This document shows, piece by piece, positions 25,551-32,960 of a stretch of 64,000 nucleotides of DNA. The stretch spans positions 3,162,001-3,226,000 of the forward strand of contig NZ_CP008849.1 in NCBI RefSeq assembly GCF_000730385.1, read 5' to 3'. The stretch comes from Alteromonas australica (GTDB lineage Bacteria > Pseudomonadota > Gammaproteobacteria > Enterobacterales > Alteromonadaceae). Under the pieces are notes generated by a model. It searched no databases. It was not told the DNA's origin and worked only from the letters and a program-made list of their open reading frames with translations. A program made the position numbers and the translations under genes. Positions within the stretch are counted from its first letter, which is position 1. The number at the start of each line of letters is the position of its first letter.

Positions 25551-26543
25551 ATGGTTACAATAAAGGACGTGGCTGCGCACGCGGGTGTGGCGTTTAAAAC
25601 TGTATCAAGGGTTGTGAACAATGACCCTACCGTCAAGCCTAAAAACAGAGAAAAGGTACTTAAAGCCATTGAGGAGCTTGGCTACCGCCCAAACCGAGCC
25701 GCCCAAATGACACGTCGCAAAAAGTCTGGCGTAATTGGATTTATCGCCGACGAACTATTGCGTGTACCTTATACTTTTGATCTTATTCGAGGCGCGCAGG
25801 ATCTCGCTTGGAAACACAATAAAGAATTGATGGTGCTGAACGTAAACGTCAATAAATACAGTGTAGAAGGCGCAGTCAATCATCTTTTTGAGCATCGCGT
25901 TGAAGGCATAATTTATGCGGCTATGTATCATCGTGAAGTTTCTCTTCCCTTGCAATTTAAAGAAGTACCGACAGTGTTAGCAAACTGTTATGACAGCTAT
26001 GGAAGGTATCCTTCTATTGTTCCCGACGAAAAAGAGGCGGCCAGAGAAATCACGGCAAGTCTTATAGGTAAAGGCTATAAGCGTATTGCATTCTTAAACC
26101 TGAATGAGAATATCATTGCTGCAAAACTGCGCAAAGAAGGCGTAGAACAAGCCTTTAGCAACGCCAATATAAACCTTGATAACCTCCTAGTAGAATCCGT
26201 TATTTTCGGAGAAGAGAATAATGAACGTTCTGTCACCCGCAGTAGGGTAGAAAATATTATTAAGAACTTTAAGCCCGATGCAATACTCTGTGGGCAAGAT
26301 CCTATGGCTGTTGAGGTTTATTTTGTCGTTCAGGCGTTAGGATTAAAAGTAGGTAAAGATATCGGCGTCGGCAGTTTCGATGACTGGGATATCATTCCTA
26401 CCCTATTGCAACCAGAGTTAACAACCATGGCACTCCCCCACTACGAAATGGGCCAATGGGCATTCAACTGCCTACTTGAGGAGCGCACCGAGCCGGTGAA
26501 AGAAACTGCACGGTTTACCCTTAATAGCCGCCAGTCGTTCTAG
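25551..26543 (+). CDS. LacI-family regulator of the fructan locus
   Basis: A 330-residue repressor. The N-terminal helix-turn-helix reads IKDVAAHAGVAFKTVSRVVNN and the hinge YRPNRAAQMTRR; a periplasmic-binding-protein-like sugar domain follows (GVIGFIADE, GIIYAAMYH, IGVGSFDDWDI). In the recognition helix the usual VSxxTVSR is VAFKTVSR. It lies divergent from the large GH32 gene and next to the susC operon, which both carry the same palindrome, so it probably represses both until a fructose-containing sugar binds; this is inference. The ATG at 25551 has AGGA about 10 bases upstream. Its 3' end overlaps the convergent symporter gene by 23 bases. Confidence 0.88.
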   Translation: MVTIKDVAAHAGVAFKTVSRVVNNDPTVKPKNREKVLKAIEELGYRPNRAAQMTRRKKSGVIGFIADELLRVPYTFDLIRGAQDLAWKHNKELMVLNVNVNKYSVEGAVNHLFEHRVEGIIYAAMYHREVSLPLQFKEVPTVLANCYDSYGRYPSIVPDEKEAAREITASLIGKGYKRIAFLNLNENIIAAKLRKEGVEQAFSNANINLDNLLVESVIFGEENNERSVTRSRVENIIKNFKPDAILCGQDPMAVEVYFVVQALGLKVGKDIGVGSFDDWDIIPTLLQPELTTMALPHYEMGQWAFNCLLEERTEPVKETARFTLNSRQSF

Positions 26544-27753
26544 CTGCTACATCATTTTTCGGTTTGTTGTTTTCTAATATCCAAAACGAAAAGATAAGAT
26601 TAGCCGTCACTACTGTACCAAGCAGTAAATAAGTGTCGGCAAATCCAAGATCATCGTAAAGTTCACCAATTACTGACGATAACAGTGTGGTAACAACTTG
26701 GGTGAATACATGAAACCCAATCAGGTAAATCGTTGCAGAGAGCCGAGTATCAAAGTTAACCGCAATGTATTTAAAAATCGCCACTAGCAAAATAGGCAAT
26801 TCTAGGGCATGAAGTAATTTGACCAACGAAATAGAAACAGGGTCTGCAACAACGCCCGAAGCCAGCATACGAAGGGCCATGATTGCGCCGCTTAGCAATA
26901 GTCCATTCTTTGGCCCTATTTTGTTAACGATAAACGGAGCGATAAACATCATTCCAGCTTCGATAAACACCTGCAGTGAATTTAAGTATCCATAAAATCT
27001 ATTGCCTTCTTCAGGGGTTGGAAAAAGCGAAGAAAAATAAATAGGAAACTGCTGATCATATATTTGATAGAGACAAGAAACCCCCATCACGTAGAGGCTT
27101 AAACGCCAAAATCGGCTCTGACTAAAGAGCGAAAGCACATCGCTCACTCCCACTTTTTTCTTTTTTGTGCGTGGCGTTTTCGTAGACGCTGGCAGCCAGA
27201 ATAGGCAGAGAATGAAGCCGACTCCCGTGGCACTCGCTAAAACAAAGTTAAGCTTAGGATTAATGTTAAATGTTACACCAGCCACAAAAGTAGCACATGC
27301 CCAGCCCAGCGAGCCCCATAGCCTCGCCTTGCCAAATTCGACATCATGTTGACGACCCAGACGCTCTATATAAGCCTCAAGTGTGCCTACTGCAGCACCA
27401 AAGGTGAGCGCATTATATAGTGCGCCGACGATAGCGCCCACTATGAAGAAAGACGTTAACAGGGGTTGGTAAATCAGAATAAAGAAAGGGCCAACGCCAG
27501 CCATTAATAGTCCCAGCATAAATAATAGCTGTTTGCCCGTTCCCAACCGGTCCTGCAAAATACCGTAAACGGGCATTATTATAAGAGCCGCTAACGCATT
27601 GGTGGCGAATACTACACCTGTTTCTTTTCCGGTTAACGCCAGTGTTTGGTTTAACCATAGAGGAAACAACGAGTAACAAAACGACCAGGTCAGAAAGAAC
27701 GAAAAAAATGTTATCGCTGATGACCAATACGCCGAATTTAGCTGACACTTCAT
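26521..27753 (-). CDS. LacY/CscB-type oligosaccharide:H+ symporter
   Basis: A 410-residue, 12-helix inner-membrane symporter of the oligosaccharide:H+ symporter family. EAYIERLGRQHDVEFGKARLWGSLGW corresponds to the LacY region with the essential Glu126 and Arg144 (seen here in the EAYIE and GKARLWG parts), and QIYDQQFPIYFSSLFP resembles the sucrose permease CscB. In this locus sucrose or short fructo-oligosaccharides are the likely substrates. It is the last gene of the susC operon, 25 bases after the second GH32 gene, and ends inside the convergent regulator gene. No cytoplasmic sucrase is in the window to process an imported disaccharide. Confidence 0.85.
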   Translation of the reverse strand: MKCQLNSAYWSSAITFFSFFLTWSFCYSLFPLWLNQTLALTGKETGVVFATNALAALIIMPVYGILQDRLGTGKQLLFMLGLLMAGVGPFFILIYQPLLTSFFIVGAIVGALYNALTFGAAVGTLEAYIERLGRQHDVEFGKARLWGSLGWACATFVAGVTFNINPKLNFVLASATGVGFILCLFWLPASTKTPRTKKKKVGVSDVLSLFSQSRFWRLSLYVMGVSCLYQIYDQQFPIYFSSLFPTPEEGNRFYGYLNSLQVFIEAGMMFIAPFIVNKIGPKNGLLLSGAIMALRMLASGVVADPVSISLVKLLHALELPILLVAIFKYIAVNFDTRLSATIYLIGFHVFTQVVTTLLSSVIGELYDDLGFADTYLLLGTVVTANLIFSFWILENNKPKNDVAARTTGGY

Positions 27754-27778
27754 AATAATACCCTAAGCCTAAATGACG

Positions 27779-29854
27779 CTATTTAGCCGACCATATAGAT
27801 CCTAATCGCTCTACAGAAACCTGCTTAAGAGGTTGGCTATCGGTCTTGACGCTCATCGTATCGTACACTGATGCCGGAAATATTAACGATGTCATAACGG
27901 TGGTACCATCATCGATAAATAACTCGAGTGAAGACCTGTCAATCACAATCGAAACCGAGTATTGCGTATTAATCGTCGTTAAAGTGCCCTCTTGTACGCT
28001 GCTAAACTGCTCATTAAACCCAACCTTTCCTGACTGGCTGCGATCTAAGGAAACCACCGACCTTTTGTGATCAATTTCAATATCTACGAACTCTCCTTGA
28101 TCATTTTCAAAACCCACTAACACAGGTGATGCCAGTTCAGCGTCAACCTTAAAAGAATAACGTAAAGCTGACATTCTTCCTGAGCTATCCAGCGAGGATA
28201 AGTTTATAGTTTCACCTGGCGCCAGTGACGTGGCTTGCTCAGTGGCTTCAACAAGTGAATCAAGTTCTTCGACTAATTGGCTTTGAACTCGCAGTCCTTT
28301 CGGGGTGTTTAATAACTTTAACGCTCTCGGTAACGTCATGGCACTACGCCATTTATTTGTCGGTACCTCGTTGGCGTATAACCAATTACTCATCCACCCC
28401 ATGAAAACATGCCGTCTTTCATTACTGTTAGGTGTATTGAAGAACGTCACGCCCGCATAATTATCGGTGCCGTGATCTAGCCAAATGGCGGGCTCTAATC
28501 GATTTTCGGCAGGCTCGTTAGCAAACACAATATCATCAATATAGGTATGCCCCCAGCTTCCTGCCTCTTTATCGATAATTCTCAACAATGCAGGTTCACC
28601 CATCCATTCACTGACATCCCAACTTGCATGATGAAGTGTTTCACGATTAAGCCCAGTTTCCGACTTTACTACTTCGCCATCGACAACAAGTTGAATACCC
28701 ACTTTGTCGGGGTGATGGCCGCCGCCAATTCTGAAGTTTATAAACTTCTCTGTAATCGTAAATAACTGAGAAGTCAGTGAACCGGTGGCACGGTCTTCAT
28801 CAGCAAAGCTATTGATTAAACTGACACCTGTATACCCTGTAGGTGGAGGCTGGTTGGTATGACCGCCATTGGTTGGCGCAGAAGAAAAAGCGCTGCCTTC
28901 GGCACGCCACTGATTCACACCATTTTCAAAATCATCAAATACCTTACCGGTAGGAAATTTTGCTACCGTAGGCGCAAGTTCCGTTTCCCAGTCGGCGTCC
29001 AATACAAAGGTTTTACCGTCAAAATCTCCAACAAAATATTGTGTTGCCGAGCCACCATTCGGGCCGCCAGGCGAGATACTCACCAGCAGTACATAACGAG
29101 ACTCATTGGTCCCTTCAACTGGCATAAGTAATAATTCTGGGCACTCCCACACGCCGCCATGACTGCCTATCTCTTCGCCAAATGTACTCTCTAAAGACCA
29201 ATCAATAAGGTTATCGGAACTATAAAAACCAATATGGTCTTTTTGTGCTAGCGCCATCACCCACTTTTGTGTGGGTTCGTGCCACATGACTTTAGGGTCG
29301 CGAAAGTCTTTAATACCAGGATTTTCAATCACCGGGTTACCTGTGTATTTTTGCCAGGTTTGACCTTTGTCCAAACTATACGCCAATGCTTGGGTCTGAT
29401 AGTCGATGCGGCCCTGCTTTTCCATTTCTGCATTGTGATAGGTATACAGCGCGACTATGGGAGGGTTGTTATCACTTCCCAGCCCACTAGAATTATTCCA
29501 ATCTACCACGGCACTTCCTGAGAATATTGTACCCTGCTCATCTGGATAAAGTGCGATTGGGCGCTCTTCCCAATGCACTAGGTCCTTGCTGACGGCATGC
29601 CCCCAGTGCATAGGCCCCCACACTGACGCGTCTGGGTTATGTTGAAAAAATAAATGATACTCACCGTCCAAGTAGAACATGCCGTTGGGATCATTCATCC
29701 ATTTTTCATTAGGGGAAAAATGAATTTGCGGGCGATAATCTTCGTTACGATCTGCCTCGATAGCAGAGGTCGGACTAACGGGGAGTGGACTAGTTTGATT
29801 CATGGAACATCCAACAAGAGCTGTAGAAATAATAAGACTTAACACTGACTTCAT
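27779..29854 (-). CDS. GH32 fructan hydrolase lipoprotein with one inserted module
   Basis: A 691-residue lipoprotein (lipobox LVGC, Cys16, followed by Ser). All GH32 motifs are canonical: WMNDPNG (Asp55), FRDP (Asp186) and WECPE (Glu237). Blades 1-3 are followed by an inserted module at about 306-447 (VFDDFENG..., FINFRIGGG, WDVSEW, YIDDIVF) that resembles the modules in the larger GH32 protein; the propeller resumes at IWLDHGTDNYAGV. The C-terminal third is the usual beta-sandwich. It should act on levan, inulin or sucrose-type bonds as an exo-enzyme; exact linkage cannot be told. It is 12 bases downstream of the sugar porter and in the susC operon; GAGG precedes the start. Confidence 0.93.
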   Translation of the reverse strand: MKSVLSLIISTALVGCSMNQTSPLPVSPTSAIEADRNEDYRPQIHFSPNEKWMNDPNGMFYLDGEYHLFFQHNPDASVWGPMHWGHAVSKDLVHWEERPIALYPDEQGTIFSGSAVVDWNNSSGLGSDNNPPIVALYTYHNAEMEKQGRIDYQTQALAYSLDKGQTWQKYTGNPVIENPGIKDFRDPKVMWHEPTQKWVMALAQKDHIGFYSSDNLIDWSLESTFGEEIGSHGGVWECPELLLMPVEGTNESRYVLLVSISPGGPNGGSATQYFVGDFDGKTFVLDADWETELAPTVAKFPTGKVFDDFENGVNQWRAEGSAFSSAPTNGGHTNQPPPTGYTGVSLINSFADEDRATGSLTSQLFTITEKFINFRIGGGHHPDKVGIQLVVDGEVVKSETGLNRETLHHASWDVSEWMGEPALLRIIDKEAGSWGHTYIDDIVFANEPAENRLEPAIWLDHGTDNYAGVTFFNTPNSNERRHVFMGWMSNWLYANEVPTNKWRSAMTLPRALKLLNTPKGLRVQSQLVEELDSLVEATEQATSLAPGETINLSSLDSSGRMSALRYSFKVDAELASPVLVGFENDQGEFVDIEIDHKRSVVSLDRSQSGKVGFNEQFSSVQEGTLTTINTQYSVSIVIDRSSLELFIDDGTTVMTSLIFPASVYDTMSVKTDSQPLKQVSVERLGSIWSAK

Positions 29855-29866
29855 AAAAAAGTGCCT

Positions 29867-31177
29867 CTATTTTGATAACGCTGCGGAAACATCTTCGAGG
29901 GTTCTCCCTTTCGTCTCCGGCATCAAAAAGCGAACGAAAAGTAGTTGTAAGAACATAGCAAAGGTGAAGAATCCGAAGACCTGGGGAGCGGAGAAACTGG
30001 CCAAGACTTGTGGCATTATTAAGGTAATTAATGCAGCAAAAACCCAATGGGTGCCGCTTCCTAAAGATTGGCCTTTGGAGCGCACTGAATTAGGGAAAAT
30101 TTCTGCGATGAAAACCCAAATAACAGCCCCTTGACCAATGGCATGTGCCGCGATGAAGACAAACACGGCACCCACCACCACTGTACCTCCCATTTGGCTA
30201 CTAAAGGCCCAAGTCACTGTGGCGAGTGAGAGCAAATAACCGAATGAGCCTATATACATCAGTGATTTACGGCCTATACGGTCAATCAAGCTGACACCAA
30301 GCATAGTAAAGATTAGATTAACTAGCCCAACCCCTGCCGTAGAAAGTAGCGCTGCACTGCCGTCCAGCCCAGCCATGTCGAACACACGCGGTGCATAGTA
30401 GATAATAAAATTAATACCTGAGAGTTGATTAAAGGCCGCAAGTAAAAATGCCAATACCACTGGAAAACGGTATTCTGGTTTAAATAATGACTCTTTACTT
30501 TGGCTGCTGCTATCACGCTTAACAGCATTAATCGTTTGCTCAATATCTTCACTTTGCAACTCGAGAAACACCCGCCTTGCTTCTGTTTCATCGTTGCGGT
30601 GTAAAAGCAACCAACGCGGGCTTTCCGGTGCCTTAAGCACCATCAAAAAGTAAACCAGAGCAGGTAACGCTTCTACGCCTAGCATCATGCGCCAGTCTTC
30701 AACTATGACGCCAGATAGTAGATAATTGGAAAGGAACGCGACCAATATGCCAAATACAATTTGAAATTGGTAAGTTGCTACCAAACGACCTCTTATTTTC
30801 GCCGGCGCAATCTCTGAAATATAAGCAGGTACAGCGATGGAGGACACCCCTACTCCCACACCTCCAATAAACCTTAAAATGGCAAACGTATAAGGGTCTT
30901 GAGCCAACGCTGAGCCTAGCGCAGAGAGTAAATAAAGCACGCCAATAAGCACTAGCGTTTTTTTGCGGCCCAAGCGGTCACAAGGCCAATTCCCCATTAA
31001 CGCGCCTAATACTGTTCCCCACAGCGCTGAAGACATAACAAAGAGACCGTGAAAGAGCGGTGGCGTCTCCCACAATGCCTGAATGGACTGGTCGGCCCCA
31101 GAAATCACCGCTGTATCAAAACCGAACAGGAACCCGGCGATAGCAACAGTGAAAGACCAATAAACTATTTTATTCAT
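29867..31177 (-). CDS. Sugar porter (SP) family MFS transporter
   Basis: A 436-residue, 12-helix inner-membrane transporter of the XylE/GalP/GlcP class. Signatures: FLFGFDTAVISGA in helix 1, DRLGRKK between helices 2 and 3, PESPRWLL after helix 6, QLSGINFIIYYAP in helix 7 and PETKGRTLEDV at the end. Probable cargo is fructose or glucose released outside or in the periplasm by the GH32 enzymes. It sits between susD (41 bases) and the second GH32 gene (12 bases). Confidence 0.92.
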   Translation of the reverse strand: MNKIVYWSFTVAIAGFLFGFDTAVISGADQSIQALWETPPLFHGLFVMSSALWGTVLGALMGNWPCDRLGRKKTLVLIGVLYLLSALGSALAQDPYTFAILRFIGGVGVGVSSIAVPAYISEIAPAKIRGRLVATYQFQIVFGILVAFLSNYLLSGVIVEDWRMMLGVEALPALVYFLMVLKAPESPRWLLLHRNDETEARRVFLELQSEDIEQTINAVKRDSSSQSKESLFKPEYRFPVVLAFLLAAFNQLSGINFIIYYAPRVFDMAGLDGSAALLSTAGVGLVNLIFTMLGVSLIDRIGRKSLMYIGSFGYLLSLATVTWAFSSQMGGTVVVGAVFVFIAAHAIGQGAVIWVFIAEIFPNSVRSKGQSLGSGTHWVFAALITLIMPQVLASFSAPQVFGFFTFAMFLQLLFVRFLMPETKGRTLEDVSAALSK

Positions 31178-31218
31178 GATGTGTAAGTTACCTATTGGAC
31201 ACTCTCGAAACGCCGGGC

Positions 31219-32934
31219 TTAGTAGCCCGGGTTCTGTACATAGATACCGCCGCTCAAATTAATCTGTTGATTAGGAATAGGCAGGTATTCGTGTTTATTT
31301 TTGGTAAATGCAGCATCTTCTAGATAAGGCTTTCTGCCGCGCTCGGTTGTGAGGTACTCATCAATGGTTTCTTTTGCCACGCCCCATCGAACTAAGTCGA
31401 AGAAGCGATGCCCCTCTAAACCTAATTCAACCCGTCGTTCCCAGCGCAATGCTTGGCGAGCTTCAGTTTTATTAGCGAAAGTGTCGTAGGTACCAATACG
31501 GTACATACTCGCCTCATTAAGTCTGCCAGTACTTGCCGCGGCACGTGCTCTTAGACGATTAATGATAGGGGTAGCTTCTTCCCAGCGATCAAGTTCTATA
31601 AGCGCTTCAGCTTTCCACAGTAATACATCGGCATAGCGAACAAGCACGGTGTTTAATGAAAAAATAGGGAAGGGCCCATTTTCTCCTCGACAATCACAGT
31701 CAGGGTGTTCTAAGTCTTTCATGCCAGTGTAGTTACCGTATATTCCTGGTGCTCGCGCCCAGCTATCGCCACCGTGAATAAGATCAGGGTCATACTTAAA
31801 CGGCTTTCCTTCCATGGCGACTGTATGATCAAGGCGAGGGTCAACATAGTCATTTGCTACGTTATACACACTCTCGTTAAAGTTAGAGAAGCGGGGCAGT
31901 CCCGAGTTGTCTGTCTTAAATGCATTCACAAAATTTTCAGTGGGAACATGAAAACCGCAGCAACCAAATCCTCCTGACATTGGAGCATTCAACGCACTAG
32001 ACCAGGCTCCTCGCCCATCTGGACTGCCATCATTTAATGAACGTTGGATTGCAAAAACAGACTCGCGACCATTCTCAAATTCAGCGAGAAAATTTTCAGC
32101 ATAATCATCATACAGCCCATACTCTCCGCTAGCCTCAATTTCATCAACCAAACTCACTACTTCTTCCAGTTTTTGTTGATTGATATTAACGACATTATGT
32201 AACTCATCTTGCTCGTACGCTTGATATAGCAAAGTCTTCGCTAAATAGGCTTTTGCAGAGAGCGACGAGGCACGCCCAACGTCTTGTTGAACAGCGGGAA
32301 GGTTATTAGAAGCGAAGCGAAAATCCGCCGCTATCTTATCCCATAACTGCTGATCAGTAAGGTCACGGTTGGTGGTAGCTAATATCTCTTCCTGTGTCAT
32401 CGTCTCATCAATCCACGGAATATGCTTATGATGAATTTTCAGGTCGAAATAAAAAACAGCTCTGAGAAAGCGTAACTCTGCAGACTTTTCGTCAGCAGTG
32501 GCAAGCTCGTCAGCGGGCGTATCTTGAATAACGTTAAGTGCCGAATTAGCCCGTGAAATACCCGTGTAGTTTCGTGTCCACTTTTTGTTATTCAGGTCAA
32601 TCAAATCCGGTGGGAAAGACTCCATGTCAGGCACGAGTGGCTCATACATGGATAATGCATGATAGGCAAAAATGTCTGACGGACCGTTACCGCCTTTATG
32701 CGCATCTCCTGCACGCAGGTTCCCCGTGGGCCAAAGATAATTAGGCGCGGTGTAGTGGTCGTTTCCAAGGTATGAATAGGTAGCGATGACCAAAGCGTCA
32801 ATATTTTCAGTGGTTGCCACTTGATCTTCTGTCAAAACAGCTTGAGGTTCACTATCCAACTCTCCACTGCCACCGCAGGAAGCAACCGACAGAGCCACAA
32901 GACTACTAGTTAAAAATTTGCTTATACGATTCAT
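31219..32934 (-). CDS. susD: SusD/RagB-family surface glycan-binding lipoprotein
   Basis: A 571-residue lipoprotein (lipobox SVASC followed by GGSG). The SusD fold is shown by ENIDALVIATYSYLG near the start, WTRNYTGISRANSALNVI, ELRFLRAVFYFDL, ALRWERRVELGLEGHRFFDLVRWG and the ending YLPIPNQQINLSGG with QNPGY. SusD proteins cap the SusC barrel and deliver glycan. They are characteristic of Bacteroidota and rare in Gammaproteobacteria. A run with several Cys (GGFGCCGFH, DCDCRG) is notable. The +2 residue is Gly, not Asp, which fits outer-membrane sorting. It lies 26 bases after susC. Confidence 0.95.
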   Translation of the reverse strand: MNRISKFLTSSLVALSVASCGGSGELDSEPQAVLTEDQVATTENIDALVIATYSYLGNDHYTAPNYLWPTGNLRAGDAHKGGNGPSDIFAYHALSMYEPLVPDMESFPPDLIDLNNKKWTRNYTGISRANSALNVIQDTPADELATADEKSAELRFLRAVFYFDLKIHHKHIPWIDETMTQEEILATTNRDLTDQQLWDKIAADFRFASNNLPAVQQDVGRASSLSAKAYLAKTLLYQAYEQDELHNVVNINQQKLEEVVSLVDEIEASGEYGLYDDYAENFLAEFENGRESVFAIQRSLNDGSPDGRGAWSSALNAPMSGGFGCCGFHVPTENFVNAFKTDNSGLPRFSNFNESVYNVANDYVDPRLDHTVAMEGKPFKYDPDLIHGGDSWARAPGIYGNYTGMKDLEHPDCDCRGENGPFPIFSLNTVLVRYADVLLWKAEALIELDRWEEATPIINRLRARAAASTGRLNEASMYRIGTYDTFANKTEARQALRWERRVELGLEGHRFFDLVRWGVAKETIDEYLTTERGRKPYLEDAAFTKNKHEYLPIPNQQINLSGGIYVQNPGY

Positions 32935-32960
32935 GATATTAAATCCATTATCCTGTTAGC

